64,000 bases of DNA, taken from the NCBI GenBank assembly GCA_028455995.1, contig JABELC010000001.1, forward strand, positions 620,001 to 684,000, in the 5' to 3' direction. Below, one piece after another: positions 1 to 10,758 of the stretch. Source of the stretch: Scleromitrula shiraiana (taxonomy: Eukaryota; Ascomycota; Leotiomycetes; Helotiales; Sclerotiniaceae). The first letter of the stretch is position 1. Each line of letters opens with the position of its first letter. A program made the translations under genes and the position numbers. The notes beneath the pieces were generated by a model, which searched no databases, was not told the origin of the DNA, and saw only the letters and a program-made list of their open reading frames with translations.

Positions 1-1232
1 AAGGGGTGTATCAGCTTACTGGGCTCTCCGTGGTTTTGTTTGGAGTAGACATTTCCTGGAATATAATGCAAAATTCTGGTGGAATATTCGAGGTCAAGAA
101 ACAAATACTGGTATGAAGTTGAAGGTGTCCAATAATCAGGATAAATAATATATAGAGCTAGGCTGCGAGACGAGAGGCTTATAGCCTCGTACTATAAGTT
201 ACGGATGGCTAAATGAGACAAGTGGCGTAACCCCACATTCTCCAGTGGCTCACGATCACATGTGACAATTTCACAAGCTTGCCATCTACAGGTTTTCAAT
301 TTCATTGTCTATATAAGAATCTATATCAGAATATTGCATGTACGGACCGACATTATTAGAATCTTAGACTTATCTGCCATGCAGGTATAGAGCTCTCGAA
401 CTTCAAATTGGTGTCTCGAAGAATATTGGAATTGATAATGTATTGCTCCATTACAAGTGTTTCTAGGTTAAAAATGGCATCTTCAATGTCCGAAATGAGA
501 TTGGACATTGGAACATTCAAAATTCACATTTATTACAGTTGTTTACTCTTGATTTCAGTCTCGGGAAGGAGCTTTTTTTTTTACAGACACGGATGGATTA
601 GTCTGAGGAAGTATGTAGGAAAGTCAATGAGCGGATTCTCGCAAAAGGATTAAGAATTGAAAGTTCAAATCTTGAAGATTATCCCGAGTTTTCGTCTCTG
701 GAACTGCTGCAGATTTGGATCAGTACGGAAATATGAATATTGCTCCTTGAATCCAACAGGTACTGGTCTCACAATTTTAGAGACCAAAGAAATTATATGC
801 GACGGGTACCCATGTCTTGAATATGCAACGAAGTGTTGGCTAGTCAACCCTTGAGAGGGCGGCCCGAGCAGATGTGCAACAAAGAGCATTAGAAGGCCAG
901 GCAAGTAATGCACTACCGCGCGGGAACGGCAAGTGAAGACTTGCAACAAGATATCTGTGACTGAATCAAACATTGCCACGTGGACACGGCTTGAACAGAC
1001 ATGCAACAGCATTCGATTCATAAACTTCCCAAGACCTACAACCCATGTTTCGATGTGCAACAAGTGTTGTGATGAGGTGTAGATTCCACTTGCTCGAAAA
1101 TCGAAAGAAACATGGATGTTGTAACCCAACCTTGAGCCTCTGCGGGGAAGATAATAGGATGGAAGATATTAGATTTCCTACGATTGGTTGAGGAATTCTT
1201 GATATTAACAGTTATTAGCAAAATTATAAAAT
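1..1232. other. Intergenic left edge, no supported gene
   Basis: No ORF here has a recognisable domain or convincing splice structure. The longest open frame (665-1129, minus, 154 codons) covers a set of degenerate short repeats (see 820-1065) and has no family resemblance that I can see, so it is not called as a gene. The 3' UTR of the J-domain gene should lie at the right end of this stretch. Confidence 0.5.
820..1065. repeat. Degenerate ~50-70 bp repeats around TGCAACA
   Basis: Five diverged copies of a motif built around TGCAAC occur, ending near 829, 880, 947, 1007 and 1061. The three middle copies share a longer core of the form CGGC-n-GA-n-CAGA-nn-TGCAACA and are spaced 60-68 bp apart. 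It resembles an old, decayed minisatellite. No gene assignment is made. Confidence 0.35.
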
Positions 1233-2361
1233 CTAACGATTGCCCCTTGCACCAGCCGGTGCATCAGTTCTTCTACTTCTTAGAACATTCCCCATTGCGT
1301 CTCTGACCATCGGATCGCTTCTTAAAGTATTCTGCACAAGCCACTCCTTCACTTTCCCCTTCATACCCTTCATTGCCTGCGGATCGTTGGCAAAGGGGAC
1401 CATTTCTAGTGCCTGCAATCTGGAGGCGTCAACATCGACGGCTTTCGCAACTTGTTCTAGCCGTTCAAGCTGCTGTTTCATCATTATTTCTGGGCTACCA
1501 TTCTGCGGAGTTGCCGTTGGAGGTTGCAGCAACGGGCCGAGTTGCGAAAATGCAATATATAACGTTACACTGAGTTTCCTAGCAAGTTGTATAATCTGGA
1601 ATGGGAGATATGGCGGGTGAGAGGTAAAATTTGTGAAGATTGGATTTATGATTTTGTCCGCAATCGAAGGGAAATATGGCCGGGAGATAGTGTGTAGCTC
1701 GAATACACAAAGTATGATGAGAGTAAGCCACCGCCAGAATTTGCCCCATTCTAGATATCCAAGTAAGCCGAGAAAATACATGAATATTGTTGCTGCTCCG
1801 TAATAAGGAAGAATTGACTGGAGACCGTGAACAACATAATCCCGTACTGATGAGCAATGCTGCCAACTGATAATTTCTGGCCCAAAGCGCTCATATGCGA
1901 ACCGTTTGGCAGGGTTGAGAAGTGTATCCTGAGCTAATTTAAGATGGACGAAATAACCCTCGGAGGTAGTAGAAGAGGATGTTACTTTGTCAGGGTGGTG
2001 GATAGCTGCTAGGCGTCGGAACCGTGACTTGATTTCGCGTTCTGTGGCAGTATAAGGTACCCCCAAGTCTTGATAAAAGTCACTCGCTCCACGAATGTTC
2101 CAATTTGTTTCGTAAATTGTGTAGAGTAGGTAAGCCGATATAACGATTATGTTGATGCGCCGGCGATGAAGTACATATTTTGGAGACCCAGGTTGGGGCT
2201 TTGGATCACCAACGCGTATAGTAAGGCCATACCATATTGTTTGCACCCAACCTGTGACCAACTATAGATTGACATTAGCAACGGGATCTGTTTGGGCGCA
2301 ATGAAAGTGACTGTACATTTGGTAGAAAGGTCCAGCCCGCAAGGGAAATTAAATTAGACAT
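1233..2361 (-). CDS. Membrane-anchored J-domain (DnaJ-type) co-chaperone
   Basis: The model joins exon 1 (2361-2317, 15 codons starting MSNLISLAGW) to exon 2 (2261-1233) across a 55-nt GTACAG...CTATAG intron, giving 357 residues. The open frame of exon 2 alone starts at a TTG, and the short first exon supplies a proper ATG. A J domain follows the N-terminal region at about residues 74-135, with the diagnostic HPD tripeptide at 104-106 and the sequence FYQDLGVPYTATEREIK before it. Hydrophobic stretches lie before the J domain (INIIVISAYLLYTIY) and after it (two segments in the central third), so this is a multi-pass membrane protein, probably in the ER, recruiting Hsp70 to the membrane. The tail is Ala/Arg-rich and soluble. 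The J domain is certain; organelle and client are inferred. It is transcribed divergently from RPA43. Confidence 0.9.
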
Positions 2362-2655
2362 TTCTCAATACCCTGTCCACTCCAAGTTCTATATTGACCA
2401 CGATGTATGTCATCAAGTTCGAAGTTAAGTTAAACTTCTGTCCTGTATCGTGGGGAGGAAATATATGTATCTTCTTCTCTTCTGTCTTTGATAGTTGGTC
2501 AATAAGGCGGAAGTGAAGCCACATTTCTTATCCCCGAACCTCGAATCTTATCGCTTATCGCATGGCGCTAGCGGGTCTTGGTCCGCAAGAAAGTTTGGGG
2601 ATTTTGCGCCAAAGGAAAATTTGTCGATTTTCAGAAAGACCAACCTTGGAACATC
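2362..2655. promoter_or_regulatory. Shared divergent promoter, J-protein / RPA43
   Basis: Only 294 bp separate the start codons of the J-domain gene (minus) and RPA43 (plus), so both promoters and 5' UTRs must lie here. It includes a pyrimidine-rich run (TCTTCTTCTCTTCTGTC) near 2470-2487, upstream of RPA43. No specific factor site was identified. Confidence 0.6.
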
Positions 2656-3615
2656 ATGTCAATTGAAATGCCTTCACAATCTTCACCCCCGGAGGCTTCG
2701 CCCAAGGAACACAAGAACAAATCTGACAAGAAACAAAAATCGAAAGACAGTGAGAAGAAGCGGAAACGAGACAATGGAGAAGATGGACATAAATCAAAAA
2801 AACATAGATCGGAGAAGAGCGCACCAAATTCATCCTTAGAAATACCAACGACCACATCGCCATTTCACCTACAGACATCCTCCATCTTCTTACCATTAGC
2901 ACCGGTCTCTCAGAAATTTCCTCTGGAAGGCATATGCGCCGAACACCTTTCTCCACTTATTCTTACATACTACCCTCCATTCAACGGTGTTATACTTTCA
3001 TACAGCAACCCACGATTAGGAGAGCAGGCTTTTAGCAATGATGGGGACACCGCATTACTGCAGAATATTGACGAATATGCAGTCAGCTGGGCTTGGGTAA
3101 CGGCCGAATTTCTACTTTTTAAACCTGAGAAGGGAGCTTGGTTGGAGGGTTATATCAACCTCCAGAATGAAGGACATCTAGGCCTTGTTTGTTGGAACCT
3201 TTTTAACGCGAGTATTGAGAGGGCAAGATTGCCGAGTGATTGGAAGTGGGTTGGAGTTGCTGACCAGACAACGGATGTTGATGCTGGGCAAGGAGAGTCA
3301 TACGCAGAGGACGGAATAGGTTATTACGTGGACGGCGAGGGCAATAAGATTGAGGGAATAGTGAAATTCAGGGTCAAGGAGATTGAGTCCAATCATGATA
3401 AAGAGAGGGGGTTTTTGACTGTTGATGGAACAATGCTGGATGAAGATACAGAGATGGAGTTACTGGAGACGGAGAAAAATAGCATTCGAAGTAGGGATAG
3501 TGCCGGTAGACGTCTCGGGGGCTCGAAAGCTCTTGGTGCAACTAGCCTAGGGGTGGCCGTGGAACCCGATGCAACAGAAGCAGACACAGGGAAGAAGCAC
3601 AGGCGAAGATATTGA
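2656..3615 (+). CDS. RPA43: DNA-directed RNA polymerase I subunit RPA43
   Basis: Single-exon gene of 319 residues. The open frame extends upstream to a TTG, but the first ATG (2656, MSIEMPSQ) is the natural start. Residues 15-60 are a Lys/Asp/Glu-rich tail typical of nucleolar proteins. They are followed by the Rpb7-N-like tip domain (FHLQTSSIFLPLAPVSQ from about 70, then YYPPFNGVILSY) and the OB-fold part (WVTAEFLLFKPEKGAWLEG, then GHLGLVCWNLFNASI). RPA43 with RPA14-type partners forms the stalk of Pol I and contacts the initiation factor Rrn3/TIF-IA, so it acts in rDNA transcription. The C-terminus is acidic, then basic (KKHRRRY). Assignment rests on the ordered tip and OB motifs; length fits the yeast protein (326 residues). 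Confidence 0.9.
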   Translation: MSIEMPSQSSPPEASPKEHKNKSDKKQKSKDSEKKRKRDNGEDGHKSKKHRSEKSAPNSSLEIPTTTSPFHLQTSSIFLPLAPVSQKFPLEGICAEHLSPLILTYYPPFNGVILSYSNPRLGEQAFSNDGDTALLQNIDEYAVSWAWVTAEFLLFKPEKGAWLEGYINLQNEGHLGLVCWNLFNASIERARLPSDWKWVGVADQTTDVDAGQGESYAEDGIGYYVDGEGNKIEGIVKFRVKEIESNHDKERGFLTVDGTMLDEDTEMELLETEKNSIRSRDSAGRRLGGSKALGATSLGVAVEPDATEADTGKKHRRRY

Positions 3616-4099
3616 GTTGTTACTTACATAAGTTCATGGGCGTTAGAGGATACCAGGTTTATACATAATAGATATGTTCAGGTTGTGCTGAGGTTTCGAA
3701 GTGCGATAGTATATGTTAAACAGTTGTTATTGGTCAAGAACTAAATACACAACTCTTAGTACATAGTTTATGAAGTTTGCACTCACACAGCTCGTTAATA
3801 GATGGACATAAATATTCTCTATATCCAGATCTCTGGGAAAGAATCCCGCAATTCAATATTCGCGACTCAATGGTTATGATTGCAACTCTAATTTCAAATA
3901 TTCTATTGTAAATTTTGGAGAATGTTTAAGATTAAATAATGAAATAAATGATTAGCACGTGAAAACGTAATTTTACAACGGTTTTTTTTTATCGCGAAAT
4001 GTTTCACGCGTCAAGCTCCCCACACTTTTCTGCCTTTGCCTTGCTCTGAGTCTCAAACAAACAACATTCCATAATTTCCGCCATTTTCACATTTTCACC
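3616..4099. other. Intergenic: RPA43 3' end and coilin-like promoter
   Basis: 484 bp, AT-rich, with a T9 run near 3980. It should hold the RPA43 3' UTR and the upstream region of the coilin-like gene. A pyrimidine-rich stretch just before the ATG (TTTTCACATTTTCACC) fits a fungal 5' UTR. No other element was recognised. Confidence 0.4.
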
Positions 4100-7000
4100 A
4101 TGAGACTGCGAATAACTGTGCGCCGTCACAATCTTCCTGATTGTTCAATAATTTGGGATGCTAATACAGAAACTTCTGCGCCTACGGTATCAGAATTACT
4201 GGAACAGATTAATGATGTAGTTCCCATTGAATCTACTGAATGGGGATTAGAAGACTATGCTGTTGAAGTTAGGGGAAAGGGAGATACTAACTATGAATGT
4301 CTTCACTTTCAGCCTGTGGGCAGAGTAATGAAGGATGAGGATGAAGTAGTGTAAGTTTGAATTAGCATTTAATTCCCTCTTACCATAAAATACTAATTCT
4401 ATATAGCATACGACCACTTCTTACACAAGATTTGCGTGTACGCAGAATTTCCGGAAGGCATCAAATTTCATCGGATGGGAAGCACTTAATAGATGGTATA
4501 GCATTTGGTAGACCTATGCTAAGGAGGCCAGCCAATCGTCCTGCAATCGACATTCCTCCCCGGAAACGACGCAGGCTCATGATCGACGAGGAAGAAAATG
4601 ACGAGGAACAGGATCAGGATACTGAATCGAATTTAAAGCAGCTTTCCCTGGATGCTCTTTGGGATGACGAAGACGACGGAGAAGATGAAGATTTCGAACC
4701 AGTAGAAGACGAGAGTGAGCAAACGAATAGCAATCAACAACTGGTTCTGCATGCCGATTTCGAGGATGAGGATGAAGACGATGATGAGGATTTTGAACCA
4801 GAAGAAGATCTCGAAGAAGACGATGATATGGAAGGATTTTCAGATAACGACGGAGCTTCGGAAGCAGATCAACATCAATCTATTGCATCTCAAGATGGCG
4901 TGGAAGAATCGGCAGAGGCCGGCGAGCTCTCCGCAGCAGATCAAGCTGCTCTTGCAGGTGTTAAAAACAAATTGACACGGGCGACAATATGTAAGTTGCA
5001 TGCAGCTTTTCCTAAGGCCGCTATGTCTGTCATTAAGTATGTACTTAAAGGCTCTCATGGAGATGCATCCCAAGCATATGAAGCTTTAACTATTGGATAT
5101 ATTGCTGCCAAGTCCAAGAGTTTTGTCTCCGAAACCTCAAGCGCTCCAGCATCCCCGCTTGCTCCATCTCAGCGCCAAAGCCCTGTAGCTGACAGAACAG
5201 CGGTCTTAACTAACGATGCTACAGCAAGCAATGATATGGACTTGGATGATGACGAAGCTGATGCAGAAGAAAACGAAGATTCAATATTGCACCACTATGA
5301 TCATCATGGCTTACCAAAAGGCTCAATAACTTCTGGTAAAGCATTGTCTTTCATGGCGGAGGCGGTTGGGATCTCACCCAAGGCCAAAACAAAAACAAGC
5401 ATAGCAACTACTACTAAAACCAGGAATAGTAGTAGGTCTATCCCACAGAATCTCAGCAATGGACTTACATCCACGCCAGCGATAGATGTAGCGTCAGAGA
5501 GCGAGGATGATAGCGACTCTTCGCTTTCTGAAGAAGAGTCTAGTAGTAGCGATTCCGATTCCGATTCTTCTAGCGACGATGAAGCTGGCAAAATCAAGCC
5601 TACTGACTCATCATCTTCCGATAGTGAGAGCGACAGTGACAGTGACAATGACAGTGACAGTGACTCCTCAAGCGAGTCCTCGAGCGACGAAGAAGGGGCA
5701 CCGGAGGTTCAGTCTAGTAAACAGGATTCTTCAATTCAAACCGCCACTCCAGTTGTTGTTGGGATGACCACTGAAACTCAATCACGAGCCCCTCCTGGCC
5801 AAGGCAAGAAAGCCACGCGAAGCAGAAACCTCCGTCGAAAACAAGCAGTTGCCCTTGCTAAATTGAAAGAAAAGCAAATTCTTCCAGCAGACACCAAAGT
5901 AACCGAGTACAATCAATTGGATATCAATAGTAGTACATCGCCAGAAGAGGCATTCGCTGCATTGGCCGCCTTAAGGGCTACTTCAAATGCTACAAGCATC
6001 CGTGATGAAACTAGCAATTCAGCCGAATTCGAGGCTCGACGACGTGATTTGCTTGCCTCTCTTACCTCCGGCGGAATTGAAATAGGACGCAAACCATCAA
6101 AACAAGCCCAGCGCCAAGAGTCTGTTGCAAGTGAGAATGTCGCGACCACCAGTACATCTGAAGACAATATGAACCCGAAAAATCTGACCACACCAAGTAC
6201 AGAGAATATTGAGATATCACCACCCGAAGCTATAGCTGTCGAGTCGAACAATTCGGACATTGCCTCGCAAGGAGCAAAATTAGACTTGGGCGCTGGTCGT
6301 CGATTGCTCTTTGGTGCACTTGGCTTGAAAAATCCTAAAACCAAGCAGGACGAGGACAAACTTCGTAGTGATCTAATGAAAAACATTAGAACCCAGAAGT
6401 CCGCAGATTCCGTTGATGAATCTTCCCAAGAAATCGATCATCCTCCTGTTGACGACGATTCCTGGAAGAGCAAGATAATCTATCGAGCAGTGGAATGTTG
6501 TCATGAAGGTGTGGTCTTAAGCGAGCCCCCATTTCCATTTATTCAACGCTGGGATCCTCAACAAGGTGGTAAGAGGAAAGGCCAATATCAGAATTACAAT
6601 GATGAACCACGGAAATCAAAGAAGCAAAAGCGACGAAAAGGCAAAAACAATTACTCAGAAGAACAAGAAAATCTTGACGATTCCTATTATCAAGAAGTCG
6701 CCGTGGAGACACAGTCAACTGAACCATCCCCACCAAAAAGACAAATTGACAACATAGAACTAATGACGAATGCAGAGAATTTGACCCAAACAACAGATGA
6801 TTTGGCAAATCTTCCAGCAGATCCTTCTACTCTTCCAAGTCTGGCAGCAGGGATGGTAAAGCCGGGTATGATTATTGCCTTCAGGCAGTATATCATGGAC
6901 GAATCAACGAACTGGCAACCACAGATCTCTGCCTACCGCACTGCTTCAATTATTGCAGCTAACGAGAACGGTGAAATCTCCATGGTTCTCGCGCAAAGAG

Positions 7001-8751
7001 ACCGAGAATTCCCAACAAGGCAATATGACGAAAATGGGCAGAGAATTTGGGGAAAATTCGAAATGCCTGACGATGAAGAGGGTGATGAGGAGGAAGAGGA
7101 TAATGGAGAAAGAACCGTTTTCTTTAATGAGCTTGTCGAACCTAAGATCGTCACTCCCGTTCCAGTAAGCTTGTTGACCGATACATCTAAAACTAGCTTA
7201 ACGATTGATGAATCAGTAATTTCGGGTAATGAAAACGAATCGGAGGCACCACTCTCACATGTTTCGGAAACGCAATTACATTCGGATATGGAACCTTCCG
7301 CCTCAGCTCAAATCCTAAAGGGGGATATAACACCACCTCATTCTCCAAATATTCCTACCGAAATGCTACCAGAATCAATCACGGATAGCGATAGGAAACA
7401 AATCTCGCGTATGATCAAAGAAGCCGGTTTTCGATCTAACGTACCTTCGTCGGTTACTCGAAACCTTGATTCCAACGTTTCTGAGACTCCAGATGGAGCA
7501 GCAGAACTCGAAAGGCTTAGACAAATGATGACTGGAATCGATGAACATCCATACTCACCAAAGTTCAATGGCTTTGGATCAAGCTCGCCGATCAGGCAAC
7601 AACGATCTATTACCCCTGCCATAGAGCCAGATCAATTTCCGAAAGAGGCTCCCCAGCAAAATGCAGAGGACGAGCCACAAGGGGTAAAGTCACAGGAGAG
7701 TGTTTTTTCATCAAACGAAGCATTACGCCTACAGGATATCCGCGCCGGAAAGCGTACCAAAAAAATAAACGTTGATAAAGCACAGGCAAAATGGGAAGCT
7801 TTTCAGCCGAAGCGAAAATCCGCAGTACCCGAACCATTGGACGATGATACTATCGTAGTAGATACCACCTCGGTCGAGTATCCAAAGCCTTCTGGCGGTT
7901 CGTCATTCACGAGTATGGTCACCGACCATGGTCGACAGCCAGACTTCAATTTCGAAGACAGTGGGCTACTAGATATCAATACCCCTAGAGGAAGTAACAG
8001 AGAAACGGGTTACACAATGCAGAATAATGATAACTCTGAGCTTGATCCCCAGCCCGAACCTGAACTTCCACAACACAGATCTCGCTCTCTTGGGGAGCCA
8101 GTGAACAACAATGGGATGATCGAACCTTCATCCGATAATTTTCCAACAGTGGAGGAGATTCTAAGTCAACCTTCCCAAACTCATATTCGACGTGAGAGAA
8201 GTGCTTCGCGGCCATTGTCTAAGTCACAGGCTATTGCCGAGAAGAGCAAGAAAGTTCTGGCAGCGTTCTCCGATACACAATCTTCAAACATCAAAGCTGA
8301 GATGAAAAGCAAAAGAGTTCTTGCAGCATTTTCCGATTCGGATTCCGATGCAGAATTGAAGAGTAAAAAGGTATTGGCGGCTTTCTCTGACTCCGATTCA
8401 GAGTCTTCGCAAGCAAAAGCGGAGGCGAAGAGTAAACAAATTCTCGCTGCTTTGCATGATTCGGATTCTTCCGACAACGAAGACGAAATCACTCCAAAAC
8501 CGTCCAAACCTTCTAAATCTTCTGCTTCCCAATCTCAAGCAGCAAAAATGCCCAAGGGGTCGCAAATAATGGACTTGACACTTTCAAGCGATGTTGAGCC
8601 AGAGTCAGAGGACAATGACGATGCTTTTGAAACGGGCTGGGGAGCGAAAAAGAGTACTACTCTCGAAGGTCTGAAAACTCGAAGCGGGAATGGTTTAAGG
8701 GGTACATCAAAAGCTTCTCCGAACTCTAAATCATCCAAGAAAAGGTTTTGA
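4100..8751 (+). CDS. Coilin-like nuclear body protein
   Basis: Exon 1 (4100-4350) and exon 2 (4407-8751) are joined over a 56-nt GTAAGT...ATATAG intron with a TACTAAT branch site, giving 1531 residues. Residues 1-90 (MRLRITVRRHNLPDCSIIWD... DEDEVVIRPL) resemble the ubiquitin-like N-terminal domain of coilin. A basic patch (PPRKRRR) follows, then long acidic and Ser-Asp/Glu runs (residues 120-450). At about 900-1010 lies a segment in the order IAFRQ...SAYRTASII...FFNELVEPKIV, which parallels the coilin Tudor-like domain (IAFK...SDYKEGRIL...FWKELIDPRLI in the human protein, from memory). The C-terminus has four repeats of a KSKKVLAAFSD-type motif. Coilin organises Cajal bodies and snRNP maturation; S. 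pombe Mug174 has been described as coilin-like. The architecture is seen directly; orthology and function are inferred. It is much longer than human coilin (576 residues) because of disordered insertions. Confidence 0.75.
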
Positions 8752-9976
8752 GACCTTGATTAGCTCTGTTGAAATATAGCCAACCCTTGCTTAGGTGAAA
8801 TTTGGGTGGAAGAATAGTAATGTACAAGGACATAGACCAACATATCATTGTAGTTTACGGTCAAAATATTATAATATATTAATTTGTAATCCCCTTCAAT
8901 CGGCTTCGTATACAATCTCGGCGATTATTTGCTAGCATTAGCACTGGTATTGTTCTATCAAACGCCTATCCCCTATACTAATGTCCCTTGACCGCTATAC
9001 TCTCTTGTGAGATGCTCTTCTCATGATCGAGCTAATCCATTTTCTAATGTCCGTTCGGAAGGTAGCCTTTGAATATATTTTGTCTAAAATATGTTTAAAG
9101 CTTGTTATTTGAATGGGCATTGGGAATGGATGAGCTCGTCGCCTTCCACACAGTTTAGAGATCTACCAATCCATTACTATTAGCTCTGCGATATGTAGTA
9201 TTTGATTAACATTTTTATCATCTTGGTGGGGTAAAGACACTCCGTTTTTTCGGAGTTGCTGCTTTTCTTCCTCTTTCTTTTCCCTTTCTAATTGTTCTCC
9301 TTCATGAGCTGTCCAGTAACTACGAGTTCAGCACATCTCTAGCTATCCTCTATCTCAAATTTATAAGCAATCATTTTTCATTTTGTCTTATGGTTGGGTT
9401 TAGTGACAGTTATGTTGAAGTTAAAGCATTGGCTCTCGATTAATCTTGGATTTTTGATGGATGATTTCATCGCTGACCAGAAGTTTTTTCCACCACTATT
9501 TATCTCATTTTTCATTGTTAAGGGAAATGTTTTGAAACTTTTGTTTCGATTCATGGAATCGTTCTTGAAGTGCGAGTATAAGGATTGCATATAGTTTATT
9601 GCAGCTACCAATTGTTCTCTGCTAGTGGGTTCTTAAAAACAATATATCTGCTTCACCTCAACATCTCTAAATATTGTGAATATAATGTCGCGTTTCGTTA
9701 TACAATAGCCACGTCGAAAAAAGTTTTTGGACAAATTCACTTGAGAACTTCTACATCACCCTACTTCCGAGAAAGAATTATCTCACCCGACTTTGCATAA
9801 GAACAAATACAATCCACCAATCGTCTCACTCTATATTACGCCACGGATATATCACGTTTCTGACGTCAACCTCGACCTCGACCTCGATCTCAGCCTCAGT
9901 TTTTGATATCAACATCAAGTTGCAGTTTGTTAATACAAGAGCCTCGCAATTCGTTAAGGGAATCATAAGTAGGAAC
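8752..9976. other. Intergenic, AT-rich, no supported gene
   Basis: 1.2 kb between the coilin-like gene and the small secreted-protein gene. Short open frames exist (9378-9611, 9394-9594, 9585-9800) but start at non-ATG codons or overlap one another on both strands and show no motif. It probably contains the 3' UTR of the former and the promoter and 5' UTR of the latter, including a run of CGACCTCGACCTCGA-type repeats near 9868-9890. Confidence 0.4.
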
Positions 9977-10469
9977 ATGAGATCCGCCTGTCTTTTCAAC
10001 TTCATCTTCGGCATCCTATCGACCTCCCTTATAGCCTCATCAGTTCCCTCTCCTACAGTAACAGCCACAACTTTTATAACCATACCATCTGTTTCTTCAC
10101 TATGGTTTGACAATACCAAAAGTTCCATCTCAAAAACAAGAATAGAAATCGAAGCAAGCAGCACCATAGAAAGAAATAACATATTAATCACTCCGGCGCC
10201 GACGGCAGATAATATCAAACTACAGCAGAAATGGCATTTGACTACTTACTGGAGTTGTGTTACGCTGAATACGGTTCATTGTGGGTGGTATGTATATTAA
10301 TGGTTTATTTGCCTCTATATCCGAGTGAGCAAACTGATCAGTGAATAGGCATGAGCCAGTCCTTCCGGGAGGGACAGAGATTGCTGGTGCGCCGTATGGG
10401 GGATGTCATGCAGGACGGGCGCCGGTTGTAGCGGCTGGGGTTATGATCGCTGCTTGGGCGATTTTATGA
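9977..10469 (+). CDS. Small secreted, probably GPI-anchored protein (CGWH motif)
   Basis: Two exons, 9977-10287 and 10349-10469, joined across a 61-nt GTATGT...TAG intron that splits a Trp codon; 143 residues. An N-terminal signal peptide (MRSACLFNFIFGILSTSLIAS) is followed by a Ser/Thr-rich region. A conserved-looking cysteine block spans the splice junction (WSCVTLNTVHCGW then HEPVLPGG). The C-terminus ends in a hydrophobic tail (VVAAGVMIAAWAIL) after a small-residue stretch, as in GPI-anchored proteins. The same arrangement, a C-x7-CGWH block before a hydrophobic end, occurs in unnamed secreted proteins of many filamentous ascomycetes as far as I recall. Function is unknown; cell-surface location is inferred. 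It faces the HAD phosphatase gene tail-to-tail. Confidence 0.75.
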
Positions 10470-10758
10470 TGACTGGCTGAATCATGTTTCTCTTGAGATA
10501 TTGCGGGGTTAAGGCAGAGAAGGTGACATGAATGATGGTATGAATTACGAATGATTTCACGAGCAAGTTTATATGGGTGGACATATCTTTATATACCAGG
10601 TCGGAGTTCCGAGCTTGGTTTGCTCCGACATAGGGGAATAGAAAGTTTATTTGTCTCGTATCTCACCAAGATGAGCTGGCATATACGATCGACTTTATGG
10701 TAAAGAAGCTTGAGATCAAATACCAAATGATTTCTTCTATATCTAAAATTTAAGACAT

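Noticed and set aside
665..1129. 154-codon minus-strand frame at the left edge
   Set aside because: It runs over degenerate repeats, shows no domain, and no splice partners were found.
5304..5648. Minus-strand open frame rich in Ser/Leu opposite the coilin-like gene
   Set aside because: It is the antisense shadow of the Ser-Asp coding region; no independent start context or domain.
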